A DNA stretch of 64,000 nt from Thiomonas bhubaneswarensis (GCF_001418255.1 NZ_LIPV01000005.1:186001-250000), one strand, 5' to 3'; positions 35,367 through 44,670 are shown, numbered from the stretch's first letter. The notes: a model not told the origin generated them from the letters alone. Program-made: numbers and translations.

Positions 35367-35388
35367 CCGGCGCCTGCCGGTTTTTTTT
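35367..35388 (+). terminator. Rho-independent terminator after tRNA-Gly
   Basis: CCGGC (35367-35371), loop GCCT, GCCGG (35376-35380), then eight T residues (35381-35388). It ends 5 bp before the trmB start, so trmB needs its own promoter inside this region or read-through. Confidence 0.85.
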
Positions 35389-35392
35389 CGCC

Positions 35393-36103
35393 ATGACGGC
35401 CGATCACACCCCCGACGCAGACGACGCCCAGGCGCCACGGCACCGCGCCATCCGCAGTTTCGTGCTGCGCGCGGGACGTACCACCGAAGCCCAGAGCCGG
35501 GCGCTGGCCACCCTGGGACCGCGCTGGATCGTGCCGTTTGCCGATCGCGTGCCGGATTGGTCGGCGGTCTTCGGCCGCGAGGCGCCGCGGGTGCTGGAGA
35601 TCGGCTTCGGCATGGGCGACGCCACGGCGAAGATCGCCGCTGCGCGACCCGAGATCGACTTCATCGGCGTGGAAGTCCACCCGCCCGGCGTGGGTGCGCT
35701 GTTGCAGCGCATCGACGAGGCGCGCCTGAGCAATCTGCGCATCGTGCAATTCGACGCCGTCCAGGTGTTGCGGCAGATGATCGCCCCGCGCAGCCTGCAC
35801 GGTCTGCACATCTACTTCCCCGATCCCTGGCCGAAAAAGCGGCATCACAAGCGCCGCCTGATCCAGCCCGAGTTCGTACAACTGGCCACGAGCCGCCTGC
35901 AACCCGGCGGCTATCTGCATTGCGCCACCGACTGGCAGCCCTACGCCGAGCACATGCTCCAGGTGCTGCGTGCCGAGCCCGGCCTGGTCAACACCGCCGC
36001 CGATTACGCCCCACGCCCCGACTGGCGCCCGGTGAGCAAGTTCGAGCGCCGCGGCCTCAAGCTCGGGCACGGCGTATGGGATCTGATGTTCACGGCACTT
36101 TGA
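35393..36103 (+). CDS. trmB: tRNA (guanine-N7-)-methyltransferase
   Basis: 236 residues. TrmB motifs are [19 protein letters not shown] at the N-terminus, [12 protein letters not shown] (SAM binding), [38 protein letters not shown] and the late SKFERRG. It methylates G46 in the variable loop of tRNAs. The gene lies directly behind a tRNA gene and its terminator. Length is normal. Confidence 0.96.
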   Translation: MTADHTPDADDAQAPRHRAIRSFVLRAGRTTEAQSRALATLGPRWIVPFADRVPDWSAVFGREAPRVLEIGFGMGDATAKIAAARPEIDFIGVEVHPPGVGALLQRIDEARLSNLRIVQFDAVQVLRQMIAPRSLHGLHIYFPDPWPKKRHHKRRLIQPEFVQLATSRLQPGGYLHCATDWQPYAEHMLQVLRAEPGLVNTAADYAPRPDWRPVSKFERRGLKLGHGVWDLMFTAL

Positions 36104-36133
36104 CGCCCAAGCCGCGACCTTCCAAAGAAAGCT

Positions 36134-36180
36134 GAGTCACCCGCCGGGCCGCCCCAAGGGTGACTCGCCCCCTGGGGGGA
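36134..36180. repeat. GC-rich intergenic repeat with inverted arms
   Basis: GAGTCACCC (36134-36142) and GGGTGACTC (36158-36166) are perfect 9-bp inverted arms, followed by CCCCCTGGGGG and then a GAGCAGAGCGAGG segment. This composition matches the short dispersed intergenic repeats common in Burkholderiales genomes. It lies between the convergent trmB and uppP genes and may act as a transcription stop for both. Confidence 0.5.
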
Positions 36181-36213
36181 GAACCGAGCAGAGCGAGGTT
36201 TTCGGGGGGGCCT

Positions 36214-37062
36214 TTACCCCGACCAGTTCACCCAGCCGCCCCAGGCAGTGACGAGCACCAGGATGCCGAACACCAGCCGGTACCAGGCGAAGGGCACGAA
36301 GCTGTGTCCGCCCACGTAGCGCAGCAGCCACCGCACCACCACCAGCGCCGAGACGAAAGCCACGGCCATGCCCAGGCCAAAGGTGGGCACATCGCTCAGG
36401 CTCAGCAGGTCGCGATGTTTGTAGAGGTCGTACACCGTGGCGGCCAGCAGGGTGGGAATGGCGAGGAAAAACGAGAACTCGGTGGCCGCGGCCCGGCTCA
36501 GGCCGAACAACATGCCGCCGATGATCGAAGCTCCCGAGCGGCTGGTGCCGGGAATGAGGGCGAAAGCCTGGGCCACACCCACCTTGAGGGCATCGACGGC
36601 GCGCATGTCGTCCACATGGTGGATGCGAACATGCTGGGCCGAACGCTTCTGCCAGGCTTCCGCCCAGAAGATCACGAATGCGCCCACGATGAACGCCATG
36701 GCCACCGGCACGGGCGCGAACAGCCAGCGCTTGATGGCGCTGGCGAAGAGCAAACCCAGAATGGCAGCGGGAATGAAACCGATGAGCACATTGACGGCGA
36801 AGCGCCAGGCCTTGCCCCGCCGCGCGGGCTCGGATGCGGCCATGCCGGAGAGCACCTCGGCGATGCGAGCGCGGTAATGCCACATCACCGCCAGGATGGC
36901 CCCGCTCTGAATGGCGATCTCGAACACCTTGGCCTTGTCGCTCACCCAGCCCATCAGGCTGGCGGCGAGAATGAGATGGCCGGTCGAGGAAATCGGGAGA
37001 AATTCGGTGATGCCCTCGACCAGTCCGAGGATGACCACCACGAAGGCGGAATGCGCGTCCAT
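36214..37062 (-). CDS. uppP: Undecaprenyl-diphosphatase (BacA type)
   Basis: 282 residues, about eight membrane helices. The two active-site signatures are [15 protein letters not shown] (residues 16-30) and the PGTSRSG segment in the second half. It removes phosphate from undecaprenyl diphosphate at the periplasmic face, recycling the lipid carrier for peptidoglycan and O-antigen. An adjacent NRAMP gene lies upstream on the same strand, 51 bp away. Confidence 0.96.
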   Translation of the reverse strand: MDAHSAFVVVILGLVEGITEFLPISSTGHLILAASLMGWVSDKAKVFEIAIQSGAILAVMWHYRARIAEVLSGMAASEPARRGKAWRFAVNVLIGFIPAAILGLLFASAIKRWLFAPVPVAMAFIVGAFVIFWAEAWQKRSAQHVRIHHVDDMRAVDALKVGVAQAFALIPGTSRSGASIIGGMLFGLSRAAATEFSFFLAIPTLLAATVYDLYKHRDLLSLSDVPTFGLGMAVAFVSALVVVRWLLRYVGGHSFVPFAWYRLVFGILVLVTAWGGWVNWSG

Positions 37063-37113
37063 GCTGAGCCTTGTGACAAAAAGTTGCGATTATCCGCAAA
37101 GCCCGCGCCGAAT

Positions 37114-38379
37114 TTATGAAAAAAGGCTGCTCAACCCGCCATACACCCCCAAACCGGCGGTCAGCAGAACCACCGCAACCACCAGCCAAAAGTAACCACC
37201 GCGCAGACGATGCTCCGGCGGCAGCGCCTTGGTAGCCAGCGCCACCAGAAAGCCGAGCACCAGCGGCAGCATCAGCGCGTTCATCACCTCCACGCCGATC
37301 GACAGCGCCACCAGATCGGGCACGAAGGCCACCACCAGCGCCCCGCCGATCACCCCGGCGCTGAACACCGCGTAAAACCAGGGCGCTTCGGTCGGATGCT
37401 GTTCCAGCGAATGTTTGTATCCGGTGACCTCGCCGAACCCCCAGGCCGCCGCCAGCGCCACGACGATGGCCGCCACCATCGCCGCGCCGAGGATGCCCAG
37501 GCCGAACAGCGTTCGGCCCAGCTCCTCGCCCAGGCTAGGGGTGAGCGCCTGCGCGATCTGCCCCACCGTATTCAGCGGCGCCGTGCTGTGCCCGTTCCAC
37601 AGCACAGCCGCGGTGACCATCAACACCGCCGCCATGATGAGCTGGGTGAGCGCGGCGCCGATGGCCGTATCCCATCGGGCCGCCGTGTACTGCTCCGGCT
37701 TCAATCCCTTGTCGGCCACGGCAGACTGCTGATAAAACACCATCCACGGCATGATGACCGCGCCGATATTGGCCGCCACCAGATACCAGTACGCCGGATG
37801 GTGCATCGGCAGATGCCGCAGCCCCTCCCACACCTGCGTGCCGTGAATCGGCGCGCGAAACGCCACCCACACGAACACCAGCTCGAACAGCCCCAGCGCG
37901 ATGGCCACGCGCTCCACCCGGCGGTACGACCCCGTCCACACCACCGCCAGCAGGAACAGCGCCGCCAGGCTCAGACTCCACCCGCGCGGCACGCCGAACA
38001 GCGACCCCACACCGGCCACGCCCGAAAACTCGGTGATGATGGCCCCGACCGACGCCACCGCCAGCCCAGCCACCGACACCCAGGCCCAGCCGCCGCCGAA
38101 GGTTTCGCGGATCAACTCGCCATGCCCCTTTCCAGTGAAAATGCCCAACCGCACCGTCAGCTCCTGAACCACGTACAGGATAGGGATGAGCACGAGCTGC
38201 AGGCTGAGCAACTGATAACCCCACTGCGCCCCGCTCTGCGCCGCAGTGATCACGCTGCCGACATCGGTATCGGCCAGCATGACGACGAGCCCGGGGCCGA
38301 GCACGGCAAAAAACACGGCAAGGCGGGATAGCGGCGCGGAGCCGGGCTGCTGCAGCGATGGACTGGCGGACATGAGCAT
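37114..38379 (-). CDS. Divergent NRAMP-family metal transporter
   Basis: 421 residues, about eleven membrane helices. It is clearly NRAMP in fold (ELTVRLGIFTGKGHGELIRETFGGG; NIGAVIMPWMVFYQQSA), but the first-helix metal motif DPGN is replaced by DTDVG (37-41), and the sixth-helix MPH is MPWMVFYQQ. Canonical manganese/iron carriers keep DPGN and MPH, so the metal choice is probably different. A canonical NRAMP gene lies just upstream on the same strand. Magnesium or another divalent ion is possible. Confidence 0.85.
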   Translation of the reverse strand: MLMSASPSLQQPGSAPLSRLAVFFAVLGPGLVVMLADTDVGSVITAAQSGAQWGYQLLSLQLVLIPILYVVQELTVRLGIFTGKGHGELIRETFGGGWAWVSVAGLAVASVGAIITEFSGVAGVGSLFGVPRGWSLSLAALFLLAVVWTGSYRRVERVAIALGLFELVFVWVAFRAPIHGTQVWEGLRHLPMHHPAYWYLVAANIGAVIMPWMVFYQQSAVADKGLKPEQYTAARWDTAIGAALTQLIMAAVLMVTAAVLWNGHSTAPLNTVGQIAQALTPSLGEELGRTLFGLGILGAAMVAAIVVALAAAWGFGEVTGYKHSLEQHPTEAPWFYAVFSAGVIGGALVVAFVPDLVALSIGVEVMNALMLPLVLGFLVALATKALPPEHRLRGGYFWLVVAVVLLTAGLGVYGGLSSLFS

Positions 38380-38427
38380 GTGCGAAGGTTGCCGCGGCGC
38401 GGCAGTACCGATGCAAATGCTAGTTAC

Positions 38428-38455
38428 TTTTATTTGAAATTCAATTCCATTTACG
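38428..38455. promoter_or_regulatory. AT-rich element upstream of the divergent NRAMP gene
   Basis: TTTTATTT, two bases, AATT lies at 38428-38441, overlapping the palindrome TTGAA-A-TTCAA at 38434-38444. The same TTTTATTT-N2-AATT occurs upstream of the canonical NRAMP gene at 39811-39824. Both are followed by an ATTTAyG segment. A shared metal-sensing repressor site (MntR- or Fur-type) is possible. Confidence 0.4.
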
Positions 38456-38486
38456 TTTGCTCACACCTGTTGCCAGAACATCCGCC

Positions 38487-39764
38487 TCACAACAGCTTCA
38501 CCAGCAACAGCACATTCAGCCCGACGATCAGAACCGCGACTGCCCAGCCCAGGCGCCGCAGCGCCGGGCGGTTGACCTGCTCGCCCATCAACTCTCGGTT
38601 GGAGGTGAACAGCAGCAACGGCACCAGGGCGAAGGGAATGCCGAACGACAGCACCACCTGAGAGAACACCAGGGTGCGCGTGGGGTCGATGCCCAGCATC
38701 ACCACGACCACCGCAGGCAAGCTGGTCACCAGCCGCCGCACCCACAGCGGCACGGTGAAACCCACCAGGCCCTGCATCACCACCTGCCCGGCCATGGTGC
38801 CCACCACGCTGCTGGAAATGCCGCTGGCCAGCAGCGCCAGCGCGAACACCGTGGCCGCCCCCGCGCCCAGCACCGGGGCAAGGGTGCGGTAGGCCTCGCT
38901 CAGATCGTCGGCCGCGAGCCCTTTTTGATGAAAGGTAGCCGCAGCCACGGCCAGCATGGCCATGTTGATCAGCCCGGCCAGGCCCATGGCCAACATCACA
39001 TCTTTCCAGGCAAACCGCACGAGCAGCGCCCGTCGCTGCACCGGGGCCTGGATGCGTCGCTGCGTGAGGCTGGAATGCAGGTAAATCACATGCGGCATTA
39101 CCGTCGCTCCCAAAATGCCCACGGCGAGATAGACCGCATCGGGGCTGCCGCCGAAACTCGGCAGCAGCGTGCCCTGAACGATGGGCAGCAGGGCCGGACG
39201 ACTCAGCGCCAGTTGCAGGCCATAGCCCAGCGCGATGACCGCGACCAGCGCGGCCACCACCAGTTCCAGCGGCCGAAAGCCCCGGCGCTCCAGCATCAGA
39301 ATGCCCATGACGATCACGAACGCCGCCAGCACCGACACCCCCATCGGCAGGCCGAACAGCAGATTCAGCGCCAGCGCCGCACCGAGAAACTCGGCCAGAT
39401 CGGTCATCATCGCCACGATTTCAGCCTGCACCCAGTAGAACCACACCAGCTTGCGCGGAAAGCGCTCGCGAATCAGCTCCGGGAGATTACGCCCTGTGGC
39501 AATGCCCAGCTTGGCCGACAGGCCCTGGACCAGAATGGCCGCCAGATTCGCCCAGAGCACCACCCACAACAAGGTGTAGCCGTGCTGGGCGCCGGCCTGG
39601 ATGTTGGTGGCGAAATTGCCCGGATCGACATAGGCCACCGACGCGACGACCGCAGGCCCGATGAAAGGCAGCAGACGCCGCATGCCGCCCCTTCCCGGCC
39701 CGCCACTCAGCACAAGCTGCGCCGCGTGCGCCGTGCGCTGATCGAGTGTGGTGACATACGACAT
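38487..39764 (-). CDS. mntH: NRAMP-family manganese/iron transporter
   Basis: 425 residues with about eleven helices and GGGAGA upstream of the ATG. The metal-binding motifs are canonical: DPGN at residues 47-50 (VAYVDPGNFATNIQAG) and MPHVIYLHSSL in helix 6. It imports Mn2+ or Fe2+ with protons. The second NRAMP gene downstream is a different subtype, so the locus encodes two carriers with probably different metals. A shared AT-rich element lies upstream of each gene. Confidence 0.93.
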   Translation of the reverse strand: MSYVTTLDQRTAHAAQLVLSGGPGRGGMRRLLPFIGPAVVASVAYVDPGNFATNIQAGAQHGYTLLWVVLWANLAAILVQGLSAKLGIATGRNLPELIRERFPRKLVWFYWVQAEIVAMMTDLAEFLGAALALNLLFGLPMGVSVLAAFVIVMGILMLERRGFRPLELVVAALVAVIALGYGLQLALSRPALLPIVQGTLLPSFGGSPDAVYLAVGILGATVMPHVIYLHSSLTQRRIQAPVQRRALLVRFAWKDVMLAMGLAGLINMAMLAVAAATFHQKGLAADDLSEAYRTLAPVLGAGAATVFALALLASGISSSVVGTMAGQVVMQGLVGFTVPLWVRRLVTSLPAVVVVMLGIDPTRTLVFSQVVLSFGIPFALVPLLLFTSNRELMGEQVNRPALRRLGWAVAVLIVGLNVLLLVKLL

Positions 39765-39810
39765 GGGTATCTCCCGGAGAACGTCCTGGAGATAATTTAG
39801 GCCGATCGAT

Positions 39811-39833
39811 TTTTATTTCTAATTGGATTTATG
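39811..39833. promoter_or_regulatory. AT-rich element upstream of mntH
   Basis: TTTTATTT (39811-39818), two bases, AATT then GGATTTATG to 39833. It repeats the element at 38428-38455. It lies 47 bp upstream of mntH in a low-GC stretch, suitable for a promoter or metal-repressor site. Confidence 0.4.
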
Positions 39834-39963
39834 TATTGCACCGTTAGCCCATCCGGACCGAAACGGCGCGGAATTTGCTTGACCGCAGACACCGGCGCGC
39901 ACTGGGGGTAGGTGTGACAAATTAAACTATGCGCATTTTTTTGACTGCGCCAGCGGAGGACCG

Positions 39964-40614
39964 ATGAGCATCGAGCAAGCCCGTTTCAACATGATCGAAC
40001 AGCAAATCCGCCCGTGGAACGTGCTCGACGCCGGTGTGCTCGATCTGCTGGCCAGCGTGCGCCGCGAGGATTTCGTGCCTGCCGCCTACCGTGGTCTTGC
40101 CTTCATGGACATGGAAATTCCCCTGCCCTGCGGCCAGAACATGCTGGCGCCCAAGGTGGAAGCGCGGCTGCTGCAGGAACTCGCCGTGCGCAAGGACGAA
40201 TGGGTGCTCGAAGTCGGCGCGGGCAGCGGTTTCATGGCGGCGCTGCTCGGCCATCGCGCCGCGGCGGTGCAGACGCTGGAACTGCACGAAGAGCTGGTGA
40301 GCATGGCGCGCGCCAACCTGCAGCGCGCAGGCATGACCAACGTCACCGTGGAGCAGGCTGACGGCGCTCACTACACCAAGCGCGGCGAGTTCGACGTGAT
40401 CGTGCTCTCGGGCTCGGTGGCGCAGATTCCGCAAGACCTGCTGCAACGCCTGAAGGTCGGCGGACGGCTGGCGGCCATCGTCGGCTTCGAGCCAGTGATG
40501 CGCGCACAGATCGTCACCCGCGCCACCGAAACCGACTTCCGCACCCGCGACCTGTTCGACACCGTGGCCACGCGGCTGGAGCATTTCCCCGAACCGTCCC
40601 GCTTCCAATTCTGA
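39964..40614 (+). CDS. Protein-L-isoaspartate O-methyltransferase family protein
   Basis: 216 residues with GGAGGA upstream. The start MSIEQARFNMIEQQIRPWNV and EDFVPAAYRGLAFMDMEIPL, LPCGQNMLAPKVEARLLQEL, VLEVGAGSGFMAALLG and LELHEELVSMARANL follow the Pcm family. True Pcm repairs isoaspartate in aged proteins; betaproteobacteria have such family members ahead of a rhodanese gene. Whether this one is a repair enzyme is not proved. Confidence 0.85.
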   Translation: MSIEQARFNMIEQQIRPWNVLDAGVLDLLASVRREDFVPAAYRGLAFMDMEIPLPCGQNMLAPKVEARLLQELAVRKDEWVLEVGAGSGFMAALLGHRAAAVQTLELHEELVSMARANLQRAGMTNVTVEQADGAHYTKRGEFDVIVLSGSVAQIPQDLLQRLKVGGRLAAIVGFEPVMRAQIVTRATETDFRTRDLFDTVATRLEHFPEPSRFQF

Positions 40615-40635
40615 ATCTGAAAAAAGGACTCCCTA

Positions 40636-40980
40636 ATGATCAAGCAACTCAGCGTGCGCGAGCTGGCCGACAAGGTCGAAGCTGCCACCGGCCCCATCAC
40701 CGAATGGCAATTCCTCGACGTGCGCGAGCCCTGGGAGTTCCAGATGGCGGCCATCAAGCATCCCAACTGCCCGGTGGTTCACATCCCCATGAGCGTGGTG
40801 CCTCTGCGCCAGAACGAGCTCGATCCGGCCAAGCCGCTAGTCGTCATCTGCCGCAGCGGCAACCGTAGCATGATGATTGCCCGCTTTCTGGAGCAAAACG
40901 GTTTTGGTGAGCTTTACAACCTCAACGGCGGCATGACCGCATGGTCGCGCGAGATCGACCCTTCGGTGCCGCTTTACTGA
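40636..40980 (+). CDS. Rhodanese-domain protein
   Basis: 114 residues with AAAAAAGGAC upstream. A single rhodanese domain has EWQFLDVREPWEF and the active-site loop VVICRSGNRS with Cys 72. Single-domain rhodaneses carry sulfane sulfur as a cysteine persulfide in the cytosol. It follows the Pcm-family gene by 21 bp. Its last seven bases overlap the end of convergent waaA. Confidence 0.93.
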   Translation: MIKQLSVRELADKVEAATGPITEWQFLDVREPWEFQMAAIKHPNCPVVHIPMSVVPLRQNELDPAKPLVVICRSGNRSMMIARFLEQNGFGELYNLNGGMTAWSREIDPSVPLY

Positions 40981-42269
40981 GCACTGGCGTCGGGGGCGAG
41001 CGCCGCAGCAATCCACTCGGCCTGCCTGCGCGCCGCACCCTGATGCGCTGACGCGAATGCCAGCGCCTGCTGCGCCGCCTGCTGGCTAGCGTCGGCGTTG
41101 TCGATCCAGTCGCTCAGAGCCGCCCAGACCTGCGCAGCGTCGGCCGCCTGCACGGCAGCCCCTGCATCCAATGCCGCCTGCGCCGCAGCCGCAAAATTGA
41201 ACTGCGACGGCCCCAGCACCACCGGGCAGCCGCAAGCGCAGGCCTCGATCAGATTCTGCCCACCCAGGGCAAGCAGACTGCCGCCGATGAAGGCCGCGTC
41301 GGCCATGGCGTAATACGCCGCCATTTCACCGACCGAGTCGCCCAGCCAGACAGCCGTCTGCGGCGTGGGCTGCGATGCGCTGCGCCGCTGCACCGACAGG
41401 CCCCGCGCCTGCAGCAACTGCGCGACCATGTCGAAACGCTGGGGATGGCGCGGCACCCACACCAGCAGCACCCGTTGCGCGAGCGCCGCGGGCAGCGCGT
41501 CCAGCAGCAGCGCCTCTTCGCTGCGCCCGCCCGACTCGCGGGTGGAGGCCAGCAGCAGCACCGGCCGCCCCGCCGCCGCCTTCCATGCCTGGCCGCGCCG
41601 CAGCAAAGCCGGGTCAGGATGCATGTCGAACTTCAGATTGCCCAGCACCAGCGCGTTCGCCGCGCCCAAGGCCAGGATGCGCCGGGCGTCGTCGGTTGTC
41701 TGCGCCGCAGCCTGCAACCCGCCCCAGGCCACGCGCGCCAACGAGGGCCAGCGCTGCCAGCGGCGCGCGCTGCGCTCGCTCAACCGCGCATTGGCCAACA
41801 GCAGCGGCACCCCGGCGCGGAGGCATTGCGCCGCCAGATTCGGCCAGACCTCGGTTTCCATCAGCACCGCGCAATCCGGCCGATGGCGCGCCAGAAACCG
41901 GCGCATCGGCCCCGGCAGGTCATAGGGCAGCCAGACCTGTTCGTCACCGGGCAGCAGCAGCGCCCGCCCCGCCTCACGCCCAGTGGCCGTCATGTGGGTG
42001 AGCAGCAGTCGCATGCCCGGCACCTGCTCGCGCAAAGCGGCGATGAGCGGCGCCGCCGCACGGGTTTCACCCAGCGAGACGGCGTGAACCCAGATCCGCG
42101 GCCCGTCCCCACGAGCGAATAAGGGCGATTCGCCGCGATACCAGCCCAGTCGCTGCGCCCAATGCTGGCGATAGAGCGGCTCCGCGCGCCCGCGCCACCA
42201 CAACCGGACGAACGCCAGCGGCAGCAGCAGGCGCCAGAGCAAGGTGTAGAGGCGCAACACCGATCTCAC
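40974..42269 (-). CDS. waaA: 3-deoxy-D-manno-octulosonic acid transferase
   Basis: 431 residues from GTG 42269, which overlaps the waaC stop by GTGA; a longer frame to 42317 lies inside waaC. It has an N-terminal membrane anchor (LYTLLWRLLLPLAFVRLW), PRIWVHAVSLGETRAAAPLI, LLLTHMTATGREAG, DCAVLMETEVWPNL and GGSLLALGGQNLIEACACGCPVVLGP. It adds Kdo to lipid A at the inner membrane. It is co-transcribed with waaC and the phosphohexomutase. Confidence 0.94.
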   Translation of the reverse strand: MRSVLRLYTLLWRLLLPLAFVRLWWRGRAEPLYRQHWAQRLGWYRGESPLFARGDGPRIWVHAVSLGETRAAAPLIAALREQVPGMRLLLTHMTATGREAGRALLLPGDEQVWLPYDLPGPMRRFLARHRPDCAVLMETEVWPNLAAQCLRAGVPLLLANARLSERSARRWQRWPSLARVAWGGLQAAAQTTDDARRILALGAANALVLGNLKFDMHPDPALLRRGQAWKAAAGRPVLLLASTRESGGRSEEALLLDALPAALAQRVLLVWVPRHPQRFDMVAQLLQARGLSVQRRSASQPTPQTAVWLGDSVGEMAAYYAMADAAFIGGSLLALGGQNLIEACACGCPVVLGPSQFNFAAAAQAALDAGAAVQAADAAQVWAALSDWIDNADASQQAAQQALAFASAHQGAARRQAEWIAAALAPDASAQ

Positions 42270-43276
42270 CCGCGAGGGCGGTGACTCTCTGCCAGAACGG
42301 CCTGCGTCGCCTGCCACACCGCGTCCACCGCAGGCTGTTGGCCGCTGTCACCCAGACTGCGCCAGGGCCCGGCCGATTCGAACTCCACACTGTGCGGCGA
42401 CGAGCCGGTGTAGATCGCCACAGCGGGTGTGCCCACCGCCGCAGCCAAGTAGAGCAGCCCGGTATCGACCCCGACGACGGCGCTTGCGCCTCGCAAAACC
42501 CGCATCCATTCGGCCAAGCCGAAGGCCGACGGTGCCGCCTGCGCCGCAGCAGCGGCCGCGCCATCACCCGCCCGCACCGCCGCGGCCAGACGCTCGGCGC
42601 GCTCGCGCTCGGCGGCATTACCCCAGGCAAACACGCACGCCCTGTCCTGCGCCGCCAACGCCTGACCGAGGGCGATCCAGCGCGCCTCGTCCCACAGCTT
42701 GCGATCCTTGGCCGTGGCGCTGAGCAGCATGACGTAAGACGCCTCGCCGGGCAACCATTCGGGACACTTGGCCTGCAGGCTCAGGCCGTAGCGTGGTTTG
42801 CCCTCCGGGGCGTAACCCAAAGCCCAAGCGACTAGCGCGCGATAACGCGGCACGGCGGCCTCGGTACGGTGCAGTGAGGTTTTCTGGCGGTGGCGGTAAA
42901 ACAGCGGCGCCAGAGCTTCGCGCGCACTGGCCCACGACAGGCCGTAAAGCGGCCCGCGCGCCAGGCGCGCGATCAGCGCGCTTTTCACCAGACCCTGCAG
43001 ATCGATCACCGCGTCGTAGGTCTCGGCGCGCAGCCCCGCCTTCCACTCGCGCCATTCGCGGCGCACGTCGGCCCGCCAGAAACCCTTGCGCCAGCGCCGC
43101 AGCGCCAGCGGGATGACCCGCCGCACACCGGGATGCGCGCGCACGATGTCGGCGTAGGCTTCCTCGACCAGCCAGTCGATCTGCGCGCCGGGGTGTGCGC
43201 TCAGGATGTCGTGCACCACCGGCAGGGCGTGCACGACGTCGCCCATCGAACTGGTCTTGACGATCAGGACGCGCAA
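42266..43276 (-). CDS. waaC: Lipopolysaccharide heptosyltransferase I
   Basis: 336 residues from TTG 43276, chosen because the family start LRVLIVKTSSMGDVVHALP begins there; upstream residues lie inside the next gene and are not family-like. Other motifs are IDWLVEEAYADIVRAHPGV, AVIDLQGLVKSALIARL and VVGVDTGLLYLAAAVGTPAVAIY. It adds the first heptose to Kdo. It overlaps the 3' end of the phosphohexomutase gene and the start of waaA by 4 bp. The TTG start and overlap mean low or coupled translation. Confidence 0.92.
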   Translation of the reverse strand: MRVLIVKTSSMGDVVHALPVVHDILSAHPGAQIDWLVEEAYADIVRAHPGVRRVIPLALRRWRKGFWRADVRREWREWKAGLRAETYDAVIDLQGLVKSALIARLARGPLYGLSWASAREALAPLFYRHRQKTSLHRTEAAVPRYRALVAWALGYAPEGKPRYGLSLQAKCPEWLPGEASYVMLLSATAKDRKLWDEARWIALGQALAAQDRACVFAWGNAAERERAERLAAAVRAGDGAAAAAAQAAPSAFGLAEWMRVLRGASAVVGVDTGLLYLAAAVGTPAVAIYTGSSPHSVEFESAGPWRSLGDSGQQPAVDAVWQATQAVLAESHRPRG

Positions 43277-43293
43277 GATGAAGTCAGTCCGGT

Positions 43294-44670
43294 TCAGAAC
43301 GGCAGCTTCAGCGCCGGGTCCAGCGCGAGCAGGGCTGCGCGGAACTCGGTCTGCACCCGCGCCAGCGCGGCGGCATCGACGCCCTCGAAACGCAGCACCA
43401 CACAAGGCGTGGTGTTGGACGGACGCGCCAGGCCGAAACCGTCGGCGTAGTCGGCGCGCACGCCGTCGATGGTGCTGATCTGCACCGCGCCGGGAAAGCG
43501 GCCCTCGCGCTGCAGGCGCTCGCACAAGGTGAAGTTGACGCCCTCGGGGGTATCGAGCTTGAGCTCCGGGGTGGAGACCGAATCGGGCAGTCCTTCAAGC
43601 ACGGCGCCGGGGTTGTCCGTGCGCGAAAGGATTTCGAGCAGTCGCGCCGCGCCGTACTGCGCGTCGTCAAAGCCGTACCAGCGATCCTTGAAAAAGATGT
43701 GGCCACTCATCTCGCCGGCCAGCGGGGCTTGGATTTCCTTCATCCTGGCCTTGACCAGCGAATGCCCGGTGCGACCCATCACCGGTTCGCCGCCATGCCT
43801 GCGCACCCAAGCGGGAAGTTGCGCGGTGCATTTCACGTCGAACAGAATGGGCGCGCCGGGATTGCGCTCCAGCACCTCGGCGGCGTAGAGCATGAGCTGC
43901 CGGTCGGGCCAGATGATGGCGCCGCTGGGCGTGACCACGCCGAGCCGGTCGCCGTCGCCATCGAAAGCCAGCCCGAGTTCGGCGCCGGTGTCGCGCACGG
44001 TGCTTATGAGATCTTCGAGGTTGTGCGGGTCGGCGGGGTCGGGGTGATGGTTGGGAAAGGTGCCGTCGACTTCGCAAAACAGTTCGACGACGTCGCAACC
44101 GATCTCGCGCAGCAGCCGCGGCGCGAACGCGCCCGATACCCCATTGCCGCCATCGACCACCACCTTCATCGGGCGCGCCAGCTTGATATCGCCTTTGATG
44201 CGGCCGATGTAGTCGTCCACGATGCTGGCCTGGCGCAGCGTCCCCGTGCCGATGGCGAAGTCTTCACTCACCGTCAACTCGCGCAGCGCCTGAATCTGTT
44301 CGCCGAACAGGGCGTTGCCGCCAAGCACCATCTTCAGGCCGTTGTATTCCGGCGGGTTGTGGCTGCCGGTGATCTGGATGCCACTGACCACCGGCGTGGT
44401 GGCGCAGGCGTAATACAGCATGGGCGTGGCATTCATGCCGAGGTCGATCACGTCCGCCCCGCCGGCACGCAGCCCATCGCCCAGCGCCTTGGCCAAGGCG
44501 GGGCCGGAGAGCCGCCCATCGCGGCTGATGTTCACCGCCGTCTCGCCGCCACGGCGGGCCAGGGTGGCGAAAGCCTGGCCGATCAGGCGGCAGGCGTCTT
44601 CGGTGAGACTCTTGCCGACAATGCCGCGAATGTCGTAGGCCTTGAAAATCGAGGGATCGAGCTGCGCCAT
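43294..44670 (-). CDS. Phosphomannomutase/phosphoglucomutase
   Basis: 458 residues from ATG 44670. Motifs are IFKAYDIRGIVG, GIQITGSHNPPEYNGLKM with the phospho-serine, LAFDGDGDRLGVV (metal loop) and LAGEMSGHIFFKDRW (sugar-binding loop). It interconverts hexose 1- and 6-phosphates for nucleotide-sugar and LPS synthesis, like AlgC/ManB. The waaC start lies 17 bp past its stop, and the cluster is on one strand. Confidence 0.94.
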   Translation of the reverse strand: MAQLDPSIFKAYDIRGIVGKSLTEDACRLIGQAFATLARRGGETAVNISRDGRLSGPALAKALGDGLRAGGADVIDLGMNATPMLYYACATTPVVSGIQITGSHNPPEYNGLKMVLGGNALFGEQIQALRELTVSEDFAIGTGTLRQASIVDDYIGRIKGDIKLARPMKVVVDGGNGVSGAFAPRLLREIGCDVVELFCEVDGTFPNHHPDPADPHNLEDLISTVRDTGAELGLAFDGDGDRLGVVTPSGAIIWPDRQLMLYAAEVLERNPGAPILFDVKCTAQLPAWVRRHGGEPVMGRTGHSLVKARMKEIQAPLAGEMSGHIFFKDRWYGFDDAQYGAARLLEILSRTDNPGAVLEGLPDSVSTPELKLDTPEGVNFTLCERLQREGRFPGAVQISTIDGVRADYADGFGLARPSNTTPCVVLRFEGVDAAALARVQTEFRAALLALDPALKLPF

